Assembly: GCA_024637195.1 (NCBI GenBank)
Contig: JAGXFN010000008.1
Location: 1-64,000 of the forward strand
Direction of reading: 5' to 3'
DNA: 64,000 nucleotides
DNA from: Arcobacter sp.
GTDB lineage: Bacteria > Campylobacterota > Campylobacteria > Campylobacterales > Sulfurimonadaceae
Shown here: piece by piece, positions 46,121 through 54,541 of the stretch
Layout of the letters: each line of letters starts with the position of its first letter
How positions within the stretch are numbered: position 1 is the stretch's first letter
Notes under the pieces: model-generated
Told to the model about the DNA's origin: nothing
What the model saw: the letters and a program-made list of their open reading frames with translations, nothing else
Databases searched by the model: none
Position numbers and translations under genes: made by a program

Positions 46121-47191
46121 TTATACTTTGTCAACATACATGGCTTTCAGCAGTTGCAGCATCTTTGCCACCGCGTCTGCGCAGACGGTTTCTGTTGTCG
46201 TATGATAGCCTGTTGTGGGGACTTGAAGAGTTGTTCCCTGGATCATTCCCTCGCTGGCAACGACGATTCTTCCCATCTCGGTACTGCCCAAAGAGGTTTT
46301 TTTCAGCCCGGCATCTTCAAGTTTTCTGTTCGACTCTTCAAGATAGCTGTCTTTGAAACTGTAGTTGATCTCGAGTTTTTCGCACCACTGCTCGATCTCT
46401 TTGGTCAAAGGCGATTCAAATATAGCATTGGCATCGCGGTGACGAAGCACGATGTGCTGACGCTCGGCATGTTCTCTGCTGGGATAGGGGCTGGTGTCAA
46501 GCACCAGCAGTCTGTCCGTATGTGTATTAAAACGTCTAAACCACTCCAGAAGAAAACGCCAGCTGCGCCCGGCCTCTTCCTGGGCGGTAAAAAATGCCGT
46601 TCCCTGATAGCCGCTGCGGTAGAGATAGACGATGACAGCGGCACTGAAGACATTGTCAAGCTGGGCCGAGAGAAGACCGTTTTTACTTAAAAGCGTGTCC
46701 ACAAAGGCCACGGGTGTTCCTGGAAGCAGATGCTCCAGTCCCTTGACTTCAAACACAAGGTTTTTACGACGCTCACAGATATAGGCGTTGTCGATGACAC
46801 CTAGTCCGAGGTAGCTTCCCGACCAAGGGTCATAGGCCTGAACAGACTGCTGCTTAAAGCGTTCCGCAATCGCCATATAGGTCTGTTCTGAGACGGAGTC
46901 GCCGGTAAGGTCTCCTCGGTTTTGCGTCATAAAGGCGGCATACTGAAACTCATTGGGACCCGTACAGATAAGCCCATGGCGGTCAATATGCGCAGAGAGC
47001 ATGCCGCGGTTGGGATCATCTCCTTCGGCGACCAGCAGTCCCTCGTAGAGTGTTGTTTTAACCCCCATCTTGTCAAGTTCACGCTTTAGCGAAAGGAAAA
47101 AAGGGTGTTCCGCTCCGACAACAGAAGGCTCTCTGATAAGATACTTCAAGGTATCCAGAAAACCTCTGAAGGATTTTAAGGTATTACTCAT
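46121..47191 (-). CDS. M42/M28-like zinc aminopeptidase
   Basis: 356 aa. Metal and catalytic residues: H68-x-D70 (A-H-I-D), D179 (Q-L-D-N), E205-E206 (A-Q-E-E-A-G) and a late H in T-G-Y-H-T, the order seen in co-catalytic metallopeptidases. No signal peptide, so cytoplasmic. The ATG at 47191 overlaps the ppk2 stop by eight bases; longer readings lie in ppk2. Confidence 0.82.
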   Translation of the reverse strand: MSNTLKSFRGFLDTLKYLIREPSVVGAEHPFFLSLKRELDKMGVKTTLYEGLLVAEGDDPNRGMLSAHIDRHGLICTGPNEFQYAAFMTQNRGDLTGDSVSEQTYMAIAERFKQQSVQAYDPWSGSYLGLGVIDNAYICERRKNLVFEVKGLEHLLPGTPVAFVDTLLSKNGLLSAQLDNVFSAAVIVYLYRSGYQGTAFFTAQEEAGRSWRFLLEWFRRFNTHTDRLLVLDTSPYPSREHAERQHIVLRHRDANAIFESPLTKEIEQWCEKLEINYSFKDSYLEESNRKLEDAGLKKTSLGSTEMGRIVVASEGMIQGTTLQVPTTGYHTTTETVCADAVAKMLQLLKAMYVDKV

Positions 47192-48011
47192 TTTTCTCTC
47201 TTTCACTCCGGTGTTTGTCCATAAGAGCAAGTTCCTCTTGCGCTGAAAAAACGATCTTCGCATCGGCTTCAAAACTCAGCGTGTTCGAACGCCCCTCATA
47301 ATCGATCTGATTCAAGATCAGCTTCATCGTCTCCAGGCGCGCTTTGTGCTTGTCGCTTGAGCGGATGACATTCCACTGCGCCTTCTCGTGACTGGTCTGT
47401 TCTAGCATACGATATTTTGCCTGCGTGAACTGTTCCCACATACTTTGCGCCTGCAAGTCTATCTCGCTTAGCTTCCACTGGCGCAGAGGATCCAGGCGGC
47501 GCTGTTCAAAACGCAGGGCCTGCTTCTCTTTTTTGACGCTGAAGTATAGCTTGACCAGCACCGTCCCGTGGTCTACCAAAGACTCCTCAAAAGGCACCAC
47601 ATGCTTCATAAAGAGTTCATATTCTGTCGGCGTGCAGAAGTTAAAAATAGGCTCGACCATCGCGCGGTTGTACCAGCTGCGATCGAAAAGGACCACTTCG
47701 CTGCCGTGGGGAAAATGCTTGATATGGCGCTGAAAATACCACTGGGTAAGTTCCTGCTCTGTCGGACGGCCAAGCGCGACGATGCGGTAGTGCTTCGGGT
47801 TCATATAGCGGCTGACACTGCCGATCACACTTCCCTTCCCGGCCGCATCACGGCCTTCAAAGAGGATGATGAGTTTAAGTTTATAGCGCTCGATGTGCTG
47901 TTGCAGCTTGACAAGCTCAGCCTGATAGGGCTCCAGATCCAGACTCTCTTTATAGGTTTTTATCGCTTCTTCAAGCTGTTCTGGTGTTAAAGTACAATCC
48001 GTCATTTTCAT
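47184..48011 (-). CDS. ppk2: Polyphosphate kinase 2
   Basis: 275 aa. Walker A E-G-R-D-A-A-G-K-G-S (52-61), the lid region and V-V-L-F-D-R-S-W-Y-N-R-A (Walker B) are hallmarks of PPK2, which transfers phosphate between polyphosphate and nucleotides (class not decided). A second ATG two codons in is possible. Co-oriented with the aminopeptidase gene. Confidence 0.93.
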   Translation of the reverse strand: MKMTDCTLTPEQLEEAIKTYKESLDLEPYQAELVKLQQHIERYKLKLIILFEGRDAAGKGSVIGSVSRYMNPKHYRIVALGRPTEQELTQWYFQRHIKHFPHGSEVVLFDRSWYNRAMVEPIFNFCTPTEYELFMKHVVPFEESLVDHGTVLVKLYFSVKKEKQALRFEQRRLDPLRQWKLSEIDLQAQSMWEQFTQAKYRMLEQTSHEKAQWNVIRSSDKHKARLETMKLILNQIDYEGRSNTLSFEADAKIVFSAQEELALMDKHRSEREKNE

Positions 48012-48293
48012 CCATTGGTCTTTATGATAAATAAATCTATATCACCTCTTAAAAAGTGCCCATTTTTTCTTAAAAAAAATCTTTCAAAAATGCAACTATA
48101 CAATTTTTTTAGTATATTATAGATAATATTTTTTTGTCTGCAAAAGATTTCTAAAAAGTGCTGCTTCAAAAGCAGAAAAAAGTACCGCTTTAATCTTGTA
48201 AAAAGCCCTGTTTCTTGGACTTTAAAAATACTTGACACAAAGTCAAAAAAAAGGTGTAGAATTCCTGAAATACTTTAAATCAATGAGGACAAA
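48012..48293 (+). promoter_or_regulatory. Intergenic region with promoter for the 48294 operon
   Basis: TTGACA (48232-48237) and TAGAAT (48257-48262) lie 19 bases apart, 32 bases before the start codon. A small CTGCTT/AGCAG hairpin lies near 48160. The remainder is AT-rich with no gene. Confidence 0.5.
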
Positions 48294-49274
48294 ATGGCAA
48301 ATCTTACAATCAACAAACACTCTTTAAAACCATTCACCCTTGCGGCCAAACCCGCTATGGAAAAATACCTTACCAAATTAGAAATTGACATCAGCGATTA
48401 CACCTTTGCTGCCAACTATATATGGCTGGCCAACAGCAGCGGTTTTTATGCCATCATCAACAAATGCTTCTGCCTCTTCGTGATCACCGGCGGCGAGCTG
48501 ACAATGCTCCTGCCTCCGCTTGGAAAGAAAAAGTACATCACAGAAGCTATGATGCGCTGTTTTAACATCATGAATGCCAACAACAGTTCGCCCTACTACT
48601 CCCGCATCGACTATGTCCAAACGGCCATGATCGAAGAGTTTGTACAGTCTGCCGATGAAGCGGAGAGTATGTTTGAGATGCTCGAAAACTATATCGTCGA
48701 AAAAAAACTGGTCGATTATGTTTATGAGGCAAACAGTCTTATTGATCTGCGCGGCAACAGCTATCACACCAAACGCACCGAGATCAACAAGTTTCAAAAA
48801 TCATATCCTGATTATGTGATCGAGCCTTTGGACAGCGAAAAACACCATGAGCAGATCATTGGCCTTTTCAACAAGTGGGTTTCAGACCGGGTGAAGTATA
48901 TGCCTAAAGAGGAAGCAGAGGTCTTTCTTGAGGGGATACATCAAGAGCGCCATGCTATCAAGCGGATGCTCAAATACTACAAGGAGCTCAACCTCATCGG
49001 CCTTGTCATCTACATCAACGGCGAGCTCAAAGGCTTCACCGCAGGCGAATGCATCCGCAGTGACACGGCCAGTGTCATTATCGAAAAAACGGACTTTGAG
49101 GTTCTCGGGTGTGCCCAGTTTATCTTCCGAGAATTTTCAAAGATGCTCAAAGAGCATTATGGTGTGACCTACATCAATGTCGGTGACGATATGGGATTTG
49201 AGAACCTGCGCAAGGTCAAGATGTCTTATCGCCCATTCAAACTTATTCCTAAATACACCATCTACCAAAAATGA
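48294..49274 (+). CDS. DUF2156 acyltransferase-like protein
   Basis: 326 aa. A GNAT-like fold of the phosphatidylglycerol lysyltransferase C-terminal kind: Y-D-Y-V-Y-E-A-N-S-L-I-D-L-R-G-N-S-Y-H near 138-156 and a final Y-I-N-V-G-D-D-M-G. These enzymes use aminoacyl donors or unknown acyl donors. It has no membrane domain. First gene of a rightward cluster; overlaps the next gene by four bases. Confidence 0.8.
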   Translation: MANLTINKHSLKPFTLAAKPAMEKYLTKLEIDISDYTFAANYIWLANSSGFYAIINKCFCLFVITGGELTMLLPPLGKKKYITEAMMRCFNIMNANNSSPYYSRIDYVQTAMIEEFVQSADEAESMFEMLENYIVEKKLVDYVYEANSLIDLRGNSYHTKRTEINKFQKSYPDYVIEPLDSEKHHEQIIGLFNKWVSDRVKYMPKEEAEVFLEGIHQERHAIKRMLKYYKELNLIGLVIYINGELKGFTAGECIRSDTASVIIEKTDFEVLGCAQFIFREFSKMLKEHYGVTYINVGDDMGFENLRKVKMSYRPFKLIPKYTIYQK

Positions 49275-49735
49275 AACTCAAAAAAGCGCTTCCCTGCGAT
49301 GTGAGAGGGCTTTATCAACTCGAACAGGAGCTCTTTGGCGCAGAGAACTTCCCGCTCTCCAAGCAGTCATTTTACTATCATGTCCGCCACAATCTACTCT
49401 ACATCGCCCAAACCGACACAGGAGAGATCGCAGGATATGTGCTTGCTCTGGTACGGCGCAAAAATGCGAAGATCTACTCCTTGGGTGTTGCCCTGGCCTT
49501 TCGCGGAAGCAAGCTTGCGCTGGAGCTGATGGAGCATGTGATGAAAGAACTGAAGGCTTTGGGCTTTGAACGGAGTGTTCTTGAAGTGCGTACCGACAAC
49601 AAGGGTGCCCTCTCCTTGTACCACAGGCTGGGCTTTAGTATCATAAAGAGATTCAAGGCATTCTACCGTGATGGATGCGATGCTTATCTGATGGAGGCGG
49701 AAAATGATGGCGAAAAACTATCTAGGACTCTATAA
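49271..49735 (+). CDS. GNAT N-acetyltransferase (RimI-like)
   Basis: 154 aa. Motif A (G-V-A-L-A-F-R-G-S-K-L-A) with the acetyl-CoA loop, V-L-E-V-R-T-D-N-K-G-A-L-S-L-Y and L-G-F match RimI-type GNAT enzymes that acetylate protein N termini or small amines. Substrate unknown. Confidence 0.87.
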   Translation: MKLKKALPCDVRGLYQLEQELFGAENFPLSKQSFYYHVRHNLLYIAQTDTGEIAGYVLALVRRKNAKIYSLGVALAFRGSKLALELMEHVMKELKALGFERSVLEVRTDNKGALSLYHRLGFSIIKRFKAFYRDGCDAYLMEAENDGEKLSRTL

Positions 49736-50354
49736 AGAGCTTAGTAAAAGCAAACTGCTCAAACTTCAAGCACTTGTTCTGTTTTTCACCACCTATATCG
49801 ACTGGGTGATCATGCCCTTCATCGCCAAACTCGAGGGACTCTATCTGCCGGTGTTTATGATCAGTTTTTACATGCTTCTTGGCGCAGCCGACGGTTTGAT
49901 ACAGCCTCTGTTCAGAAAAGTAAAGATACATCATATCTACCTTTTTGTTATCATACTCGACCTCATTCAGATAGGAAGTTATGCACTGGCGTGGAACAGT
50001 CTCATCATGTTTACCTATGTGATCTTGAGTATCTTCACTCTGCAGGCGATCACCTTTGAGATCTCCCGTGTGCATACGGTTGATTTCATGAAAGAGGAGA
50101 TCGAGATCAAAGAGTACCTGATACTGCGCTCATTTATTGTCTCTGTTGCTATAATAGCCGGAGCTTTGAGCGCTATGATACTCGACTACTTTTCCGTAAA
50201 ACTCGAGATAACGCTTGCCATACTTGCCGGCTTGGGCATCTTTGCCGTCGTGATCGAGTATAAGCTTTACGCGAAGCTGAAAAATATCGTACAAAAGGGT
50301 GAGACCATTATACAACGGCAAAAGACACTGCTGAATGAGAAGATTTCACTCTAA
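49704..50354 (+). CDS. Multi-helix membrane protein (216 aa)
   Basis: Five or six hydrophobic helices between about 20 and 185, then a basic, helical cytoplasmic tail (A-K-L-K-N-I-V-Q-K-G). GGAGG precedes two tandem ATGs, and the gene starts inside the acetyltransferase gene. No family recognised; a transporter-like fragment or a membrane scaffold is possible. Confidence 0.7.
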   Translation: MMAKNYLGLYKELSKSKLLKLQALVLFFTTYIDWVIMPFIAKLEGLYLPVFMISFYMLLGAADGLIQPLFRKVKIHHIYLFVIILDLIQIGSYALAWNSLIMFTYVILSIFTLQAITFEISRVHTVDFMKEEIEIKEYLILRSFIVSVAIIAGALSAMILDYFSVKLEITLAILAGLGIFAVVIEYKLYAKLKNIVQKGETIIQRQKTLLNEKISL

Positions 50355-50474
50355 AAACATGATTCTGCCGCAAAGATCTCATTTTTGGCTTTTTATGATT
50401 TCTTGGCTTGGCAAGCCTTATTATGATCTAAATCGTCACTATTTTGATATGATAATATACATGGAGAATACCGT

Positions 50475-51278
50475 ATGAAAAAAGAGATGGAACTGGTCGC
50501 ATTGTATCTGAGCAAGCCCCTAAGCCGCGGCGACATTGAAGAGGCATTGGGGATCACACTTAAAAAAGGGATTGAGTCCACCTACTACGCGAAGATCGGT
50601 GAAACGCTGCTGGCCTATACGCAGTTCAATGTGCTGACAATGATCAACTCCTCTCGTATCAATACGATACAGACACTCGAAAGTCTGGGCATAGAAGAAG
50701 CTGAGAGCTTTGATCAAAGCGATATGTATCAGGATTACCCGGTGCATATCGATGAGACATTGGTCTCCGGCTTTAGTGTCAGCAACGAGAAGATCGTCCT
50801 CAAAGAGTACACGCTTATCAACCTGATCATCATCGCGCACGTTGTCTCGCAAAGCGTTGCTTTGGAGCTGTACGAGAAGAAACTTTCTGACTACTATGAG
50901 CTCAGCCGCCATCTGATCGACACCTCGGACACTTTCTCCATCTTCAAGCGCACGCGCCTGTCACGCTTCGCCAAAAAGCTGGTCCTCGTACGCCACGATA
51001 TGCTCATCGACCTCTACCTGCTGGACAAGCCCAATATCCTCTGGGACAATGAAGCCGCAGAGATGCTCTACAACAAACTCGCCACTACGCTCGAGCTTAA
51101 AGACCGTTTTGATATCGTCGAGTACAAGCTCAATAGTATTAAAGATGATATCATCATGGTGATGGACCTCACCAACCATAACCACAGTTCTTTGTTAGAA
51201 TGGATCATTATCATCCTGATTCTCATTGAGATCATTATGGGGTTGATAGATTGGTTCGGACCCGGCTTCGGCCATTAA
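50475..51278 (+). CDS. RMD1/YagE family protein (DUF155)
   Basis: 267 aa. Conserved S-Q-S-V-A-L-E-L-Y-E near 124 and the C-terminal single membrane helix (about 240-257; W-I-I-I-I-L-I-L-I-E-I) are typical of the RMD1/YagE family, whose mitochondrial relatives support translation. Bacterial function is unclear. Start at 50475 has GGAGA in range. Confidence 0.82.
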   Translation: MKKEMELVALYLSKPLSRGDIEEALGITLKKGIESTYYAKIGETLLAYTQFNVLTMINSSRINTIQTLESLGIEEAESFDQSDMYQDYPVHIDETLVSGFSVSNEKIVLKEYTLINLIIIAHVVSQSVALELYEKKLSDYYELSRHLIDTSDTFSIFKRTRLSRFAKKLVLVRHDMLIDLYLLDKPNILWDNEAAEMLYNKLATTLELKDRFDIVEYKLNSIKDDIIMVMDLTNHNHSSLLEWIIIILILIEIIMGLIDWFGPGFGH

Positions 51279-51290
51279 AAAGGAGATATT

Positions 51291-51494
51291 ATGTCGTTCA
51301 AAAAGATTTTTATTTACCTCATAGTCGGTATCGCCGCGCTTTTCATCGTGCAAAACATGTCCATGGTCGAGATCCGTTTTTTCTTCTGGTCCTTTGCACT
51401 GCCGCTTGCGATCTTTCTTCCGGTAATGCTTCTCGTCGGATTTTTGATAGGATGGCTCTGGCACACACCCGGCCATAACGAGAAAAAGCCTTAG
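51291..51494 (+). CDS. LapA-like membrane protein (DUF1049)
   Basis: 67 aa with two helices separated by M-V-E-I-R-F-F-F-W-S. This arrangement (F-I-V-Q-N, then L-P-L-A) is that of lipopolysaccharide assembly protein A, which with LapB controls LpxC levels in enterics. AAGGAG precedes the ATG. Confidence 0.82.
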   Translation: MSFKKIFIYLIVGIAALFIVQNMSMVEIRFFFWSFALPLAIFLPVMLLVGFLIGWLWHTPGHNEKKP

Positions 51495-51521
51495 AGAACA
51501 CAAAAAAGACAAAGGAAGAAG

Positions 51522-52445
51522 ATGGATTATCAATCAATTTTGCAAGAGATAGCCGATGAGATCTCTCCCCTGCTCTCACAAGGAAAAGTCGCGGACTATA
51601 TTCCCGCACTCGCCGAGGTCGATCCTCAGCAGTTTAGCATCTCGCTGACGCTTTTTAACGGAGAACAATACAGCGTCGGCAGTTCGGACACCCTCTTCTC
51701 CATACAGAGTATCTCGAAGGTCTTCACCTTTACCCTGGCGCTCAAGTTTTACAGTACTGCCATCTATAAGCGTATAGGCCGTGAACCCTCCGGCAATCCT
51801 TTCAACTCCCTGGTCCAGCTTGAATATGAACGCGGAATCCCAAGAAACCCTTTTATCAATGCCGGTGCCATCAATGTCACAGACGCCCTTATCAGTCATT
51901 GTGGCGATAAGATAGACCCCTTTGAAAAAATCCTGGGTTTTATCAGGGCCGTGGCTAACGAATCCTCCATCAACTGCAGCAAGACAGTGGCCCGCTCAGA
52001 AATGGAACACGGTTTTCGCAATCTGGCACTGGCCAATCTGATGAAGAGTTTTCACAACCTTGACAATGATGTCGAAAAAGTCGTGCAGACCTACTTCAGG
52101 CATTGCGCCATCGAAATGAATACAAAGATGCTTTCACGTTCTATGCTCTATCTGGCAAACCACGGCATCGATCCTATCACCGGTACCGTCCACATCACAC
52201 CCCAGCAGGCCAAACGGATCAACGCGATTATGCTTACCTGCGGCCATTATGATGCCTCGGGCGACTTTGCCTTTCATGTCGGGCTTCCGGGAAAAAGCGG
52301 TGTGGGCGGCGGAATCGTGGCCGTCATTCCCAAACTTATGGGCCTTGCCGTCTGGTCGCCAGGACTCAATGCGCAGGGAAACTCTCTGGTAGGGACCAAA
52401 GCTCTGGAGCTTTTTACAAGCAAAACGGGTCTCTCGATTTTTTGA
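51522..52445 (+). CDS. glsA: Glutaminase
   Basis: 307 aa, the usual length. The beta-lactamase-like fold carries the active-site S-I-S-K (S63, K66), N-P-F-I-N-A-G-A-I near 107-115 and G-K-S-G-V-G-G-G-I near the C terminus. It converts glutamine to glutamate and ammonia. Confidence 0.95.
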   Translation: MDYQSILQEIADEISPLLSQGKVADYIPALAEVDPQQFSISLTLFNGEQYSVGSSDTLFSIQSISKVFTFTLALKFYSTAIYKRIGREPSGNPFNSLVQLEYERGIPRNPFINAGAINVTDALISHCGDKIDPFEKILGFIRAVANESSINCSKTVARSEMEHGFRNLALANLMKSFHNLDNDVEKVVQTYFRHCAIEMNTKMLSRSMLYLANHGIDPITGTVHITPQQAKRINAIMLTCGHYDASGDFAFHVGLPGKSGVGGGIVAVIPKLMGLAVWSPGLNAQGNSLVGTKALELFTSKTGLSIF

Positions 52446-52488
52446 CCCAAGAACCAAAGGACACCAGCTTAATCATGAGGAAAGACAT

Positions 52489-53460
52489 ATGCGAAAAGCC
52501 GATGCCAAACGCTTAAAATATCGCAAAAGATTTACGATTCCCGAACCGCCCGAAGCCAGAAGCCGCAAGGAAGATCTCCCTTCTAAACATCCCAAGCCCG
52601 TAGACGACGATCCAGATGTGCCAAAACGGATGGAGGCATTGCTCAATCACGAAAACTATCGCCTTGCCGACAGAGATCCAGACTTCTTAAGAGTCGACGC
52701 CGCACGTGGACTGCGGCTGCAGGTAGACTACCTAAAAACCGAGCTTCTGCTTCAGGAGTACGGTATCAAGCACACGATCGCCGTTTTTGGCGGAACTCGT
52801 ATCGTTGAAGAGGCAGAAGCCCGCAGGCATCTGCAAGAGGCACAGGAGGCGCTGAAGCTCCAGCCAAGCAACAAAAGCCTGCAGCACAAGCGCATGGTCT
52901 GCGAGAAGATCGTAGAAAAAAGCCATTTTTACAACATCAGCCGTGAACTAGGACGCATCGTCGGTCTCTCCGGACAGGGACCCAGGGATTGTCGGGTGAC
53001 GATAATGACAGGCGGAGGACCGGGAGTGATGGAAGCGGCAAACCGGGGGGCCTTTGATGTCGGGGCAAAGTCGATAGGCTTAAACATCAGCCTGCCTCTC
53101 GAACAGTTTCCTAACCCATACATCTCACCCGAACTCTGTTTTCAGTTCCACTACTTCAGTATGCGAAAACTCCATTTTGTCAGACGGGCAAAAGCGCTGG
53201 TTGCCTTTCCTGGCGGTTTCGGCACACTCGATGAGCTCGTTGAAGTCCTGACTCTTGTGCAGACCCGTAAAGTCGATCCTTTTCCTATCGTTTTAGTAGG
53301 CCGGGAGTTCTGGGACAAGACGATTAATTTTAAGTATCTACTTGACGAAGGCGTCATCGACCCCGAGGATATAAAACTGTTCTGGTACGCTGAGAGCGCC
53401 CGAGAGATATGGGAAGGAATCCTACTATGGCACAAAGAAAACGGAACGCCGCTGGTCTAA
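52489..53460 (+). CDS. LOG-family nucleotide phosphoribohydrolase-like protein
   Basis: 323 aa. G-G-G-P-G-V-M-E-A-A (about 176-185) and P-G-G-F-G-T-L-D-E-L-V-E (about 243-254) are the LOG/TIGR00730 motifs that bind AMP-type nucleotides and release the base. An N-terminal extension of about 80 residues resembles the longer PpnN-type proteins. GGAAAG precedes the ATG. Confidence 0.9.
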   Translation: MRKADAKRLKYRKRFTIPEPPEARSRKEDLPSKHPKPVDDDPDVPKRMEALLNHENYRLADRDPDFLRVDAARGLRLQVDYLKTELLLQEYGIKHTIAVFGGTRIVEEAEARRHLQEAQEALKLQPSNKSLQHKRMVCEKIVEKSHFYNISRELGRIVGLSGQGPRDCRVTIMTGGGPGVMEAANRGAFDVGAKSIGLNISLPLEQFPNPYISPELCFQFHYFSMRKLHFVRRAKALVAFPGGFGTLDELVEVLTLVQTRKVDPFPIVLVGREFWDKTINFKYLLDEGVIDPEDIKLFWYAESAREIWEGILLWHKENGTPLV

Positions 53461-53676
53461 TACAAAATCCCGCTTTCTCGTCTTTTAGTTCAAGCCTGGA
53501 AGTGTATATCTTCGAAAAGAAGAAGCTCTATAGGTGCAGAACCTTTTTGAGTTTGCCCATGTTTTCAAATCTTACATTTCCCTGATTTGTTCTTTTGGTT
53601 TTTTTGAGCTGAACGAAACAAACTGCCCTCGAAAACGCTCTTTTGCGCTACAATCATATAAAACTCGGAGAAACGC
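53461..53676 (+). other. Intergenic region before the CorA-like gene
   Basis: No gene seen. A TATAAA near 53657 may serve as the -10 of the CorA-like gene. Confidence 0.35.
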
Positions 53677-54471
53677 ATGGAGCATTTGGAAAAACTAATC
53701 GACTCCCTTCATCTTGAAGACCTGCATAATGAAGCCCACCCTTCTATATTTGACGAGAATGAGAGATATGATATGCTGATCTTGAGGCTTCCTGTTGTCG
53801 GAAAAACGCTGATGATGAAGTCTTGGGGCTTTGTGATCACGCCAGACAGCAGCTACTTTTATGACCCCGCCAAAAAAAGCTTCGATGCACTGGACGACCG
53901 TTTTAACGCCCCCTACCAGATTCTCGACAAGGTCACAGATCAGCTTCTCAAATCCTTTGAGCGCTACAAGGATCTGATCGAAGATATGGAAGAGCTCTTG
54001 TATCAGAACAAGACCCCGAAGGAGTTTATGCGCACCTGGATGGATCTCAAACGCGATATTCTGCGGATCGAACGTGTTCTGCTGCGCGCTTCTGTCGCGA
54101 TGAAAGACCTTATCGATTATTATGACAAGGCAGAGCGATTTCCGCTGAACCACTACATTGACATCACCGAGCATCTCGAGCGCACGATGCACTCTTGTAC
54201 CCTGCAGATGTCTAAACTCGACTACCTCTACAGTTTTCACCAGGCCCGCACCAATGAAAAGATGAACACTCTGATCAGCACTCTCACTATCATTTCCGCG
54301 ATATTCCTGCCGCTCAATCTCATTGTCGGTTTTTTCGGCATGAATACGAGCGGTCTACCTTTTGCAGAGGGCTCAAACGGAACTTTCTATGCCTTTTTTT
54401 TTATGCTTTCGCTGATAATTCTCAGCGTCGCAGTTTTGTATTTTTGGAAAAGAAAAACAGAACAATCCTGA
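53677..54471 (+). CDS. CorA-like divalent cation transporter
   Basis: 264 aa. Two C-terminal membrane helices (about 203-225 and 241-258) with the G-M-N signature between them (F-F-G-M-N-T). The cytoplasmic domain is shorter than in classical CorA. Likely transports Mg, Co or Ni ions as a pentamer. CGGAGA before the start. Confidence 0.9.
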   Translation: MEHLEKLIDSLHLEDLHNEAHPSIFDENERYDMLILRLPVVGKTLMMKSWGFVITPDSSYFYDPAKKSFDALDDRFNAPYQILDKVTDQLLKSFERYKDLIEDMEELLYQNKTPKEFMRTWMDLKRDILRIERVLLRASVAMKDLIDYYDKAERFPLNHYIDITEHLERTMHSCTLQMSKLDYLYSFHQARTNEKMNTLISTLTIISAIFLPLNLIVGFFGMNTSGLPFAEGSNGTFYAFFFMLSLIILSVAVLYFWKRKTEQS

Positions 54472-54541
54472 TTCTATAATCAAGAAAAAGATCCTGTCAG
54501 CTATGCCATATTAAATTCGAAGAAGCAGTTTGTTAAAAACA